From positions 124,001 to 188,000 of the forward strand of contig NZ_QAOK01000001.1 of the NCBI RefSeq assembly GCF_003050865.1: a DNA stretch of 64,000 nucleotides, read 5' to 3'. The stretch is from Nitrosospira multiformis. Its GTDB lineage: Bacteria; Pseudomonadota; Gammaproteobacteria; Burkholderiales; Nitrosomonadaceae. Positions 17,498 to 27,041 of the stretch are shown here, one piece after another (the stretch's first letter is position 1; each line of letters starts with the position of its first letter). Both the position numbers and the translations under genes were made by a program. Below the pieces are notes generated by a model. It was not told where the DNA came from. It saw nothing but the letters and a program-made list of their open reading frames with translations, and did not search any database.

Positions 17498-19492
17498 ATG
17501 CTTGAGCTGGCTGGAGTTGCCCGACGCCCCCTATTTTCGGATCGCGGTCGTTTTGCAGTCACAGGATTATTAGCCGCGTTCCTCGATGGACTGCTGTTCG
17601 AGGTGCTGATGAGCTATGGAGCGAGCCTTGCCCTGTCGCATATCGCGGGCTTCTTCGCGGCTGCTACTCTCCACTATTGGTTTATTTCGAGACCGCGGCT
17701 CTTATACGACCTCGCGGGTTATTCCAGATGGACTGAATTCGGCCGTTTCCTGGTTGTCTGTATGCTGACGCTCTCCGTGCGCGGCGGCATATTAGCGGTG
17801 CTGATCCAGGCTTGGCATATACCGCCGATTGCGGCCATACTTCCGGCAATCGCGGCAACAGCCGTAATACTGTACCTGGGATCCGTTTTCTACGTGGTTC
17901 CCGCCGGGCACTCCACCACACCCTCGGTTGACGCAGACTGGCGTACCGCCTCATTCGGGATCATTGCATTTGTCATCCTGTTGCGCCTCATCTACATTGG
18001 CGTGGCGCAATTGATACCTGATGAAGCGTATTACTGGAATTACGCCCAGCACATGGATCTGAGTTTCTACGATCATCCGCCCATGGTTGCCTGGCTGATA
18101 TGGCTTGGTACGTCCATCTTCGGCAACAGCGAATTTGGCGTCCGGGTCGGTGCATTCCTGTGCGGCTTGATAACGATGGGTTATTTATTTGCACTCACGC
18201 GCAACCTGTACGATAGCGCAACGGGGATTCGCGCTGTGCTGCTGCTCGCGATTCTTCCCTTTTTCTTTGCCACGGGCGCATTGATGACGACAGACGCGCC
18301 GCTCGTGGCCGCGTGGGCGGCAACCCTGTACTATCTCGAGCGGGCCCTGATTGCCAATCAGGGGCGGGCCTGGCTCGGGGTAGGCATTGCCTTCGGTCTG
18401 GGTATTCTCTCCAAGTATACCCTGGGTTTGGTTGGGATTGCCGCATTGGTTTTTGTGATTATCGATCCGGTTGCACGCCGCTGGTTGCGCCATCCTTATC
18501 CATATCTCGCCGTATTGCTTGCGCTGCTATTGTTCTCTCCCGTAATCATCTGGAATATGGAACACGGCTGGATGTCGATATTGTTCCAGTCCGGCCGCGC
18601 CAGGGGCATAGGAGATAACGAGTTCGGACTATTCGAATTGATTCTTCATTTTGCCGTACTGCTTACGCCGGCCGGTTTGCTTGCTGCCGCGATAGCATTG
18701 CTGCCCGGTACTGATCAGAATAACAATTCCTCCATCTGCAGGCGCCACCTGTTCATTATGGTATTCACCGGCGTGCCACTGGCCATTTTCCTGATTCTCA
18801 GCATTTTCGATACCCAGCGGTTCCATTGGACTGGTCCATTGTGGCTTATGGCACTGCCTGCCATGGCCTGGATGATGGGAAAAACACGAAGTTTCTCCGG
18901 TAGTCCGACGATTTCGGACCGTGTAACGGCAGCCTGGAAACCGACTATCCTGGCATGTCTGGTTTCCTATGCGATTGCGCTGCACTACCTCGTTCTCGGC
19001 TTCCCGGGCATTCCCTACCAGGGTATATATAAAGGCTTCCCCGAGCATTATTTCTGGCGCCAGGCAACGGCGGGCATCGAGCAAATTGTAGAGAATACGC
19101 GGCGACAGACCGGCCAGGAACCCATCGTCGTGGGCATGAGCAAGTGGTCCGTAGCAACCGTCCTTACTTTCTATAACCGGGGCAAACCCATGGAAATACG
19201 CTCGCGCAACATGTTCGGCGACAGCGGGGCGATGTACGAGCTCTGGTATCCATCGGAATCCCCTACAACCCGACCTGTCATTCTCGTCGGCATGTGGCAG
19301 GATAATCTTGAATGCACCCGAAATAGCATCGAGATCGGGAGCATGCTTGTCGACCCTGGCCCGGTTCGGGAGCTTGCAATCGTCGAGGATGGAAAACCAT
19401 TGCGTGGCGTGTATTATCGCGTTGCGCATGGGTACCTGGGCAAGCAATATCAGCAAATCTCGCCCAAGTGCGCAGAGGGAAAACACACATAG
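17498..19492 (+). CDS. GtrA-like domain fused to PMT/ArnT-type glycosyltransferase
   Basis: 664 residues from ATG 17498, which has AGGAGCAGG just upstream; a longer GTG frame from 17369 is unlikely. Residues about 10-135 are a four-helix GtrA-like membrane domain (GRFAVTGLLAAFLDGLLFEVL...). From about 145 follows a polytopic glycosyltransferase of the PMT_2/ArnT type, with the acidic lipid-sugar motif IPDEAYYWNYAQHMDLSFYDHPP. It uses a polyprenyl-phosphate sugar and works at the periplasmic face; GtrA proteins usually flip such donors, so the fusion may couple flipping and transfer. Confidence 0.82.
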   Translation: MLELAGVARRPLFSDRGRFAVTGLLAAFLDGLLFEVLMSYGASLALSHIAGFFAAATLHYWFISRPRLLYDLAGYSRWTEFGRFLVVCMLTLSVRGGILAVLIQAWHIPPIAAILPAIAATAVILYLGSVFYVVPAGHSTTPSVDADWRTASFGIIAFVILLRLIYIGVAQLIPDEAYYWNYAQHMDLSFYDHPPMVAWLIWLGTSIFGNSEFGVRVGAFLCGLITMGYLFALTRNLYDSATGIRAVLLLAILPFFFATGALMTTDAPLVAAWAATLYYLERALIANQGRAWLGVGIAFGLGILSKYTLGLVGIAALVFVIIDPVARRWLRHPYPYLAVLLALLLFSPVIIWNMEHGWMSILFQSGRARGIGDNEFGLFELILHFAVLLTPAGLLAAAIALLPGTDQNNNSSICRRHLFIMVFTGVPLAIFLILSIFDTQRFHWTGPLWLMALPAMAWMMGKTRSFSGSPTISDRVTAAWKPTILACLVSYAIALHYLVLGFPGIPYQGIYKGFPEHYFWRQATAGIEQIVENTRRQTGQEPIVVGMSKWSVATVLTFYNRGKPMEIRSRNMFGDSGAMYELWYPSESPTTRPVILVGMWQDNLECTRNSIEIGSMLVDPGPVRELAIVEDGKPLRGVYYRVAHGYLGKQYQQISPKCAEGKHT

Positions 19493-19498
19493 CCGGCG

Positions 19499-20737
19499 CT
19501 ATGTCATAAATTCCCCTCCTCCTTCTCTTTCCTTCTGCCAAGCTATGGCTATGGCGGTGATGACCACGAGAAAGGTAGGAATTTTGCTGTAAAGGGCGAA
19601 AGTATCCGTCAAGCCGGATAAGAAGATGAAGAATACCAAGGCTGCCCCCAGGACTGGGAGACGATGCGATCTCAGCGTTTGAAACCAGCCCCACAGGAAA
19701 AAACCATAAGCCAGAATTCCCAGCGCCCCGGTATGCATTCCAATCTCGATCCAGTCATTATGGTAATGAGACGTTCCAATATACTCGGGTAAATCCTTGT
19801 AAATGCCGCCTTTATATGTAGGCACGGTTTTCTCGAAATAGCTTTCCGGCATTCCAGTGCCGTGGCCAAAGAATGGATGCTCCAGAATCCCCTGCAGGCC
19901 GACATCCCATATCGCCAGCCGATATCCCAGGCTGGTATCGTACTTTCCCTGCTGGGATAGCTTCATTTCAGCCTGTAACTGCTCAAGGCGGGTCTGGAAG
20001 CCATTGCTGCCATATACAAAAGCTGCAACGACAATAGCCAGTGATGCGATGATACCCAGGAGCGCTTTCTTTTCCGTTTTATAGGTCAGGAAAATCAACA
20101 GAAAAACGGCAAGAAGCGTGGCCAGTAAGGGACCTCGCCCATATTGCCCAAACTGGATCAACAATAAAAACAGGCTTCCTAGCCCCAGGGTGCACTTCCA
20201 CTTTATCTGGTCGATGGTCGTCGCAAGATAGAGTAAAAGAATAATACCGATCCCCAGCATGGAGGAAAACACGAGATAGCTTATGTTAAGGGGCGGAATC
20301 CCTTGTACTCCGGCAACAGCCCATTGATAAATACCTGACAGCAGGACAAGGATGTAACCCGCAAGCAGGCCGGCAATTGCCCATGGAAGGCGGTCTTTAT
20401 TGAGAAGCGATAAAAACGGGATGAAAACCAGGAAGCCGAAATATCGCCTCCATTTCAATCGTCCTGCCTCGGGATAGTCGCCCCAAAGGAGTCCTAACGC
20501 TACTACGGCACATAGAAGGAGTATTCCCAGCACGAGCGGCTCTCTACTGATCTGGCTGAGCCTGCGAGGACCGTGATCGAGAATCCAGACGAAGGTCAGA
20601 AGAATGCCGGTGCCCAGACTCAGCCATTTGCTCCATAAAGCGATCCCGAAAAACAGCAACACAAACTTTGCGGCCACATCTTGCCACGCGCGCACGTCGG
20701 GTGCCGGACTGCAAGGAACTGCGGCTTTCTCACTCAT
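19499..20737 (-). CDS. O-antigen ligase / polymerase family membrane protein
   Basis: 412 residues with about ten hydrophobic segments and one large periplasmic loop containing GILEHPFFGHGTGMPESYF, the typical Wzy_C/WaaL region, with His residues (TSHYHNDWIEIGMHTG) that are characteristic of this family. It ligates polysaccharide to lipid A-core or polymerises repeat units at the periplasmic face. Ligase and polymerase cannot be separated from sequence. Convergent with the PMT gene, 6 bp between stops. Confidence 0.85.
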   Translation of the reverse strand: MSEKAAVPCSPAPDVRAWQDVAAKFVLLFFGIALWSKWLSLGTGILLTFVWILDHGPRRLSQISREPLVLGILLLCAVVALGLLWGDYPEAGRLKWRRYFGFLVFIPFLSLLNKDRLPWAIAGLLAGYILVLLSGIYQWAVAGVQGIPPLNISYLVFSSMLGIGIILLLYLATTIDQIKWKCTLGLGSLFLLLIQFGQYGRGPLLATLLAVFLLIFLTYKTEKKALLGIIASLAIVVAAFVYGSNGFQTRLEQLQAEMKLSQQGKYDTSLGYRLAIWDVGLQGILEHPFFGHGTGMPESYFEKTVPTYKGGIYKDLPEYIGTSHYHNDWIEIGMHTGALGILAYGFFLWGWFQTLRSHRLPVLGAALVFFIFLSGLTDTFALYSKIPTFLVVITAIAIAWQKEREGGGEFMT

Positions 20738-20939
20738 GGAATATGGCTCATGCAGGGGATATAAAAGACGCGAAGAGCGGGAATATAAGCAAATAACCAG
20801 CAGAAAAATCAGTGCTGGTCAGCTAGCGCCATCAAGGAAGGCATAAATAGGCTACAAATGTCATCGTGATCATGCTTGAGTCGAATCCCTGCCCGCCCTG
20901 CCAACTTCATCGAACACCGGTTTGATTCTTCGGATCTGC

Positions 20940-22244
20940 TTAAAAAGGCTGATGCATAGCCTCGACGGTGCGTTTCAGGTTGAATGCCAGCAGCTTCCCG
21001 AACCGCTCGTTACCGAGCGGGCACCGGCCTATCCGCTGGATCATATCCAGATCCGGTGCTTTGTTGATTCCAATCATGCACGGCCCGCTGTCGAGCAGGG
21101 CGACATCCCAGCCAATCACTACCTGGTCGGAGAACGCGCGCTCATGCGCATGTCGAACCAGATCGAGCAACTCGGTCCAACACGGAAGCTTGCGGTGCAG
21201 AATCTGCACGCCTGTCTTGTGATGCCGTTCGTACCATCCTTCTCCCGTAAATCCCCACGCTCCGCAGGTGCCATTTCCCAGTTCGCCGGTATGAAGATCA
21301 ATGCTCGCTGCGACGCCGCCCCTGTGAAAGTTGTCGACAACCACAGTCTCATTCTGCGCCATTCGAAAAACCGCATTGGTTGCTTCGAATTCCCCCCGTT
21401 CATTGCGACAGCTCATCACCCGTACCGTCGCAAGGGTGCCATTTGCAAGGTCTGCAACCTCCCGGTGGGTGATGAGCCGTGGCTGCACCAAGAAAGACCT
21501 CCGCCATGATGCCTTGCACAGGCTTTCCAGCACCTCCTCGGCAGTGGCATGTTTACCATCGTTGCGCCGATACTGCCCCGAACCCAGATAATCCCAGCGT
21601 GCCGCATTTCTTCCATTCTCTCCCTGCAGCGGTTTCACGAACAGATCGGTCTCTGGAAGGCCGACACCACTCCAATCAATCGCCTTGATCTTCCCCTTTG
21701 AGACAATCAAAAACACAGGGGCTGTGGTTATGGAGAACTTACGGCAGCGTGACAGGAAGCATAGTTTGTCCTTGATGCAGGAGGTGCTGCGTTCTGCAGG
21801 GACGGGAAGGCCGCCGTTGTAGTCACGAAGGATGCGGTAGAGGCAGGTTTTTACTTCAAAGCGGTTGATGTATTCAGAAGCACGCTGCCGCTTGTCATCG
21901 TCATGCAGTTCGAAAATATAATACCATGGGGGCAAAATCGCGCATTGCAGCGCGATTTCAACCTGCTCCCGGACTTGCCGGATTATCCCTTTCCCGGTCT
22001 GCTTCTTTGTCGCCCGTCCATTAAGCGCAGTGAAGACGATAACCAGTACCAGAGTGACGAATGGCACGAACGGCAGAGCCGCATACATGAGGGTGCGTTC
22101 GCGAAACCCGGCTTCCCGCCAGCTTTCCCGCTGAAAGCACCGATGGACAAAAGTGGCGGCCGAGTTGTCGTCAGGCAGGGAGGAAAACGTCCACATTGCA
22201 CCGCTCAATGCCTGCGTAATTCTGTCGATACTCCAGGCGCTCAT
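20940..22244 (-). CDS. Sugar-transfer associated ATP-grasp protein
   Basis: 434 residues, resembling the ATPgrasp_ST family (PF14397) found in polysaccharide loci. Residues about 52-75 are hydrophobic. An amphipathic helical region with WYYIFELHDDDKR follows. The ATP-binding part has TDLFVKPLQGENG (Lys204), VQPRLITH, TLATVRVMS and FHRGGVAASID. The C-terminal end has VIGWDVALLDSGPCMIGINKAP. ATP-grasp enzymes join a carboxylate to an amine or other nucleophile, so it could amidate a uronic or nonulosonic acid; this is inference. A mutated copy lies at 14530-15220. Confidence 0.82.
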   Translation of the reverse strand: MSAWSIDRITQALSGAMWTFSSLPDDNSAATFVHRCFQRESWREAGFRERTLMYAALPFVPFVTLVLVIVFTALNGRATKKQTGKGIIRQVREQVEIALQCAILPPWYYIFELHDDDKRQRASEYINRFEVKTCLYRILRDYNGGLPVPAERSTSCIKDKLCFLSRCRKFSITTAPVFLIVSKGKIKAIDWSGVGLPETDLFVKPLQGENGRNAARWDYLGSGQYRRNDGKHATAEEVLESLCKASWRRSFLVQPRLITHREVADLANGTLATVRVMSCRNERGEFEATNAVFRMAQNETVVVDNFHRGGVAASIDLHTGELGNGTCGAWGFTGEGWYERHHKTGVQILHRKLPCWTELLDLVRHAHERAFSDQVVIGWDVALLDSGPCMIGINKAPDLDMIQRIGRCPLGNERFGKLLAFNLKRTVEAMHQPF

Positions 22245-22348
22245 TGTATTCCGTCACTGGCGTTGGGTGTCTGGGGCATGGCCGCCCGCATGATTTTATC
22301 GGATCCTGCGTCCCCTCTCACTGGCACCTTCCGCTGGCACCTCTCCGC

Positions 22349-23302
22349 TTAAACCAGAGCTTCGCCCGCTAACCTCTCCAGAATGCGCAATGACGAACGC
22401 GATGAGTCCTTCATCGCCTCAACGGGCAGATAGAAGGTCTGGTCGAGGCTATGTTGTCCTGATATCGCCCCATGCAGCACCAGATCTGTGATCGCAATCC
22501 AGCTCGCGCCTGCAGGAAATTCCATGATCCTGCGGGGTGCCGTCCGCTGGTACTCCTTGTCGCGCATGCCGAGCGAACGCAGCGTTGCGATATAGCGGTC
22601 GTATGGAGTCTTGGGACCGTCGATGATACCGAGGCGGCCCAGGAGAGAGGTGATCCAGCCCGGTTCACTTGGGTGCGCGGCAGGCAAGAAGCGCCGCACG
22701 AAGGGCTCAAACGGTTCGCCGAGCTGCCAGATACGCAGCCTGTCAGTGGGATTGATATTGGAGAACACACGCAGCATGCCTCGCCCCTGGGTGGGATAGC
22801 CGTAGCTTGAATCAATGTGCAGGGATTGGATGTTATTACGGGGGAAAGGACGATAGGTAACGCGTTTCCGCTCCAGGACTCCCTGGTAGCTGGGAAACAA
22901 TTGAGTGATGACACTCTCTGTCCATTTACTGTAGCGCGACATCATCGCCTCGATCTGAGGACGTGCCGAGTCCTTGACCTGAGCCCGCATCATCTTCCCT
23001 CGCACTTGGGCATAATGATACTTCTTGATATGGCCGCGCTCCGGATCAAAAATGATGGTTGGACGTCCATCCTCGACATCTGGCGTTCGGGACAGGATAT
23101 TCGCCGTATCCGAAATCAGCTCCCGCTCATGGTCAGACAACTCAAATCCACTTTTTGGCAGATAAATGACCCCGCCTCCTTCCAGCGTGTCGATTGCCGC
23201 GCGCTGCAACTCAGGCACCCTCAGGTCGGTTCCCGGCTCTATCGTCAGCATCTGCACGGTATCACCTTCCTGGTATCCCCCATCCTGTTCCTTATTTATC
23301 AT
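22349..23302 (-). CDS. Kdo hydroxylase family protein (KdoO-like)
   Basis: 317 residues, similar to the Kdo hydroxylase family (PF11004), Fe(II)/2-oxoglutarate oxygenases that turn Kdo into Ko (D-glycero-D-talo-oct-2-ulosonate) in lipid A-core. Visible features: HID metal motif in SLHIDSSYGYP, a later candidate distal His in ITDLVLHGAISG, and the conserved RVFSNINP and YDRYIATL. Start ATG 23302 has AAGGA six bases upstream. 105 bp upstream of the ATP-grasp gene in the same direction, so probably one transcript. It predicts Ko in the LPS or capsule of this organism. Confidence 0.85.
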   Translation of the reverse strand: MINKEQDGGYQEGDTVQMLTIEPGTDLRVPELQRAAIDTLEGGGVIYLPKSGFELSDHERELISDTANILSRTPDVEDGRPTIIFDPERGHIKKYHYAQVRGKMMRAQVKDSARPQIEAMMSRYSKWTESVITQLFPSYQGVLERKRVTYRPFPRNNIQSLHIDSSYGYPTQGRGMLRVFSNINPTDRLRIWQLGEPFEPFVRRFLPAAHPSEPGWITSLLGRLGIIDGPKTPYDRYIATLRSLGMRDKEYQRTAPRRIMEFPAGASWIAITDLVLHGAISGQHSLDQTFYLPVEAMKDSSRSSLRILERLAGEALV

Positions 23303-23618
23303 GATGTTCCTTGATCTGTTGGACGTACGAATAGTCTATAAGTAAAGTAATACCCACAGCGGGAAAGCGGCAATGACTTCCGTCACTGAATTTGAACATC
23401 GCTAAAAAATCTGCGCAATCACGTTAACATATAAATTTAATGATCGGGAATAAAACCAGCCGTGCGGTGCCAAGCATAAGAAACTGCGACAACGGCTTCC
23501 ATAGGGAAGCTCAGCAACAACTGACGATCTGAAACAGCTGTACTGTCTTTATACCTGGTTGCTGTAAATCAATGGCGAAAAACAACCTTCTGGCGCAAGC
23601 CTTTTTCTCAATTCCTAT
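23303..23618. other. Divergent promoter region
   Basis: 316 bp between kdoO-like and GT-B copy B, transcribed away from each other. AT-rich in the middle (about 23400-23450). No gene, repeat or strong sigma-70 pair recognised. Confidence 0.5.
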
Positions 23619-24959
23619 ATGAAAGCGCTCGTTTTTCTCCGACATTACAATGACATAGACCATATTACACCAGTTATCTCAAAATGGCTCAAGTCTGGTC
23701 ACCGCTGCGATGTCGTGTTGATAGGCAATCCGAAATTCCGTAATGATTACCGTGTTGAATTTCTGGGCACACTGGAGGGCGCGCGTGTTGCCCATATTCG
23801 CGATCTCTTGCCCCCCCTGGAATTTTTAGGGTGGCGGCTACAGACACTGCTGCTGGCCAGTCGCCTCCGACGCTCCATAATGGGTCCCCTCGTCGATGCG
23901 CTTGCCCGTACGTACAGCGTGGACCGGCGTCAACCAATCTGGCGCAGCACTGCCGGCAGATTGCTGGAACGCAGTTTCACCGCTGCTGACAAAGGCGTAG
24001 TGGTGTTTGACTGGATTACAAGGGATTCGCCTGTTTCGGTGGAATGGGTCGAAGTGGTTGTTTCCCTCGCGCGCAGCAAGGGCTTGGGCACGGTGTCGCT
24101 GCCACACGGAGACAGTCCGCATGCCAGCCAGCTGATACGGCATCACGAGTGGAGTCTCAAGCCGGATTCCCTCTACTCCGCAGCAAGCATATTCGACAAA
24201 GTGGCGGTGCCCAACGGGTTATGCGCGGAACGTTTTCGCCCATTCCTGGATGATCAATCCATCGCCGTCCTCGGCTCCCCCCGCTACTGTGATGAGTGGC
24301 TGGTGAAATTGGCGGAACTTTCTCCCGCCCCACCTGCTTTCCACCCCGGAAAGGAGCCAAAAAGAGTGAAGGAGTCCACGGAGACCGAAGGCCTTAAAGT
24401 CGTGATATTCCTGAGAAAGAGTAACTTTACGACCTTCTGGGAAGAGGTCGAGGAAATAGTGGGAATGATTGCAGCTTTTCCGAACGTGGAACTGGTGATC
24501 AAACCTCATACCCGTGGCGGCTGGAGACAGCCCCTCACCAGAAATGCCTCGTTGCGCAGGCTTCCCAATGTGAGTGTGGCGCCCGATCATGTCCATTCCA
24601 TTCATCTGATGAACTGGGCGCATGTCATTATCGATCTTGCCACCTCGGTAGTATTTGAAGCAGTCAAAGGAAAAAAACCCGTGCTCGCTGCCGACTACCT
24701 GCACGCCGGTCGCTCTACCCTGGCACATTTCATGCCGGAGACGGAATTGAAGTGCCGGGATGATGTATACCGGAGAATCGACGGATTTCTTTCCAATGGT
24801 TGCGATTCATTCTATGTAGAGGAACACCGGCAACGCTTCATCAACGAAATGCTTCACGTGGGTGGGTCCGATGTATTGCCGCATTATGTGGCGCTGCTTG
24901 AAACACAAGCGCAGGCATCGGGGACTGAAGACAGGCAGCGAAAAAACGTATTCGTGTGA
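23619..24959 (+). CDS. GT-B-fold surface polysaccharide protein, copy B
   Basis: 446 residues, paralogue of the gene at 7825-9153: both begin MKAL(F/V)FLRHYNDIDHI and share FDWI, GLGTVSLPHGDSPHASQLI, VLGSPRYCDEWL, FLRKSNF(S/T)TFWEEV and AADYLHAGRS. Copy B has an insert of about 10 residues near 250 (FHPGKEPKRVKESTETE). The GT-B-like C-terminal half suggests transfer of a sugar or polyol-phosphate in glycan assembly. It is followed after 98 bp by the GT2 fusion gene. Confidence 0.76.
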   Translation: MKALVFLRHYNDIDHITPVISKWLKSGHRCDVVLIGNPKFRNDYRVEFLGTLEGARVAHIRDLLPPLEFLGWRLQTLLLASRLRRSIMGPLVDALARTYSVDRRQPIWRSTAGRLLERSFTAADKGVVVFDWITRDSPVSVEWVEVVVSLARSKGLGTVSLPHGDSPHASQLIRHHEWSLKPDSLYSAASIFDKVAVPNGLCAERFRPFLDDQSIAVLGSPRYCDEWLVKLAELSPAPPAFHPGKEPKRVKESTETEGLKVVIFLRKSNFTTFWEEVEEIVGMIAAFPNVELVIKPHTRGGWRQPLTRNASLRRLPNVSVAPDHVHSIHLMNWAHVIIDLATSVVFEAVKGKKPVLAADYLHAGRSTLAHFMPETELKCRDDVYRRIDGFLSNGCDSFYVEEHRQRFINEMLHVGGSDVLPHYVALLETQAQASGTEDRQRKNVFV

Positions 24960-25057
24960 CTGAGCCTTAAAAAAATACTGGCGCTGCTTCTATAATTAAA
25001 CTTGCTTATCCGCGAAGAGTTAAGGCGGCCTCAGGTACACAACGATAAAAAGGAAAC

Positions 25058-26962
25058 ATGATGCCCCAGACATGCTCTCCATCGGTCAGCGTAGTAGTTC
25101 CCACCTATGAGCAAGCGCGGTTCATCGGACGCGCGCTGAACAGCCTGCAGGCGCAGGTTCTCACGGATTGGGAAGCAGTCGTCATCGACGACGGTTCACG
25201 GGATGCTACGGCGGAAGCCGTATCGGCATACCTGGGCGACACGCGCATCCATTATTATCGCTTTCCCGAAAATCGGGGGCTGGGTCACGCCCTGAATGAA
25301 GGCATTGCCAAAGCAAAAGCGCCACTCATCGCTTACTTGCCAAGCGATGACGTTTATTACCGCGATCACCTGCGCAGCCTGAAAACATGCCTTGAGACGC
25401 AGAAAGGCGCTGTGCTGGCTTGTTCAGGCGTTCGCCACCATTACAACCGCGAGGCCGCTGGACAGATTCCGGAATTTCCTTTGCAACTGGTGCAGTGCAT
25501 GCATCGGAAAATGCCGGTGCGCTGGGTGGAGCGCGCAGAACTGGAGTCGGATGACCTCGAGCGCCTCTACTGGAGCCTGCTGCGGCCCCTCGGCGCTTTT
25601 ACTGAGAGCGGAAGTCTTACCTGCGAGTGGGTCTCCCACCCGATGCAACGGCACAAGATCATGCAGGAACCGGAAGGCGGCATCAACACGTTTCGCTCCC
25701 ATTATCGCGTCAAGGAACCGCTGCGCTTTCATACGTCCGTAGGTCATCGGATCGATGAAGCGGACCACTACCGGAAAATGCGCGAGCGGCCGGACACTCC
25801 GCGTGCCGACAATGGGTTGAAAATACTTCTGGTCGGAGAACTGGCTTATAACGCCGACCGCGTGCTCGCCCTGGAAGAGCAGGGGCACAAGCTGTATGGC
25901 CTGTGGATGCAGAACCCGTACTGGTACAACGCGGTGGGCCCGATGCCTTTCGGGCATGTGGAGGACTTGCCGCGCGACAACTGGCGCGAAGCAGTGAAGC
26001 AGGTGCAGCCCGATGTTATCTATGCGCTGCTCAACTGGCAGGCGGTGCCGTTTGCACATGAGGTATTGATGGCCACTCGCGGCATTCCTTTCGTCTGGCA
26101 TTTCAAGGAGGGACCTTTCATTTGCCTCGAAAAGGGAACCTGGCCGCAACTGCTCGACCTGCACCGGTATTCGGATGGGCAGATCTTCTCCAGCCCGGAA
26201 ATGCGGGATTGGTTTGATACCATCATTCCCGGCCTGTCGCAGGATAAACCCACCTACGTGCTGGATGGAGACTTACCCAAGCGCGACTGGTTTGATCAAC
26301 CTCGCGCCCCGCTGCGTTCCGCAAACGAAGGGGATATTCATACCGTATCACCCGGGCGACCCATCGGTCTGCATCCGCATCATGTTGCGGAGTTGGCCCA
26401 CCACGGAATTCATCTGCATTTTTATGGGGAGATAACCCATGGACAATGGCTGCAATGGATTGAAAAAACCCGGGCAATGGCACCAGGCTACCTGCATTTA
26501 CATCCGAACGTGGACCAAAGCCACTGGACTGCCGAGTTTTCCCAATATGATGCAGGCTGGCTGCATCTCTTTGAAAGCAGCAACGGAGGGGAAATCAGGC
26601 GGGCAAACTGGGATGACCTGAACTACCCGGCGCGGCTCAGCACCCTTGCAGTAGCCGGCCTGCCGATGCTGCAGAAGGCAAATGAAGACGCATTCGTCGC
26701 CACCCGAACGTTGGCAAGACAGCTTGGCGTTGGGATTTTTTTTGATACCGTGGATGAGCTCGCCGCGCAGTTGCGCGACCGCAAACAGTTGCGAGCGACG
26801 CGTGAACGGGTCTGGCAGCAGCGGCACCTGTTCACGTTCGATCATCATGTACCGGAACTGGTTGATTTCTTCCGCCTCGTGATAGCTTCCACTTCCAGGA
26901 AACAGATGCGCACCAGAACTGCAGTGGAATCCGCTCACCTGCAAAGCCGCAGACTGGCATGA
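25058..26962 (+). CDS. Bifunctional GT2 + GT-B glycosyltransferase
   Basis: 634 residues. Residues 1-about 245 form a GT2 domain (VSVVVPTYEQARFIGRALNSLQ, AVVIDDGSRD, LPSDDVYYRDHL). From about 258 (LKILLVGELAYNADRVLALEEQGH) a second, GT-B-like domain begins, with VWHFKEGPFICLEKG and YDAGWLHLFESSNGGEIRR-NWDDLNYPARLS. Two transfer activities on one chain suggest it adds two linked residues of the repeat unit. Ribosome site AAGGAAAC directly before ATG 25058 (a second ATG follows at 25061). Upstream, TATAAT at 24991-24996 is a possible -10. Confidence 0.8.
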   Translation: MMPQTCSPSVSVVVPTYEQARFIGRALNSLQAQVLTDWEAVVIDDGSRDATAEAVSAYLGDTRIHYYRFPENRGLGHALNEGIAKAKAPLIAYLPSDDVYYRDHLRSLKTCLETQKGAVLACSGVRHHYNREAAGQIPEFPLQLVQCMHRKMPVRWVERAELESDDLERLYWSLLRPLGAFTESGSLTCEWVSHPMQRHKIMQEPEGGINTFRSHYRVKEPLRFHTSVGHRIDEADHYRKMRERPDTPRADNGLKILLVGELAYNADRVLALEEQGHKLYGLWMQNPYWYNAVGPMPFGHVEDLPRDNWREAVKQVQPDVIYALLNWQAVPFAHEVLMATRGIPFVWHFKEGPFICLEKGTWPQLLDLHRYSDGQIFSSPEMRDWFDTIIPGLSQDKPTYVLDGDLPKRDWFDQPRAPLRSANEGDIHTVSPGRPIGLHPHHVAELAHHGIHLHFYGEITHGQWLQWIEKTRAMAPGYLHLHPNVDQSHWTAEFSQYDAGWLHLFESSNGGEIRRANWDDLNYPARLSTLAVAGLPMLQKANEDAFVATRTLARQLGVGIFFDTVDELAAQLRDRKQLRATRERVWQQRHLFTFDHHVPELVDFFRLVIASTSRKQMRTRTAVESAHLQSRRLA

Positions 26963-27041
26963 AAACATCGAATATCGGATCCTCTCTTAATTGAGCAAGT
27001 CGCTTGCACATTCCCCCAGACCACCCTCTTCGGGCTTGCTA

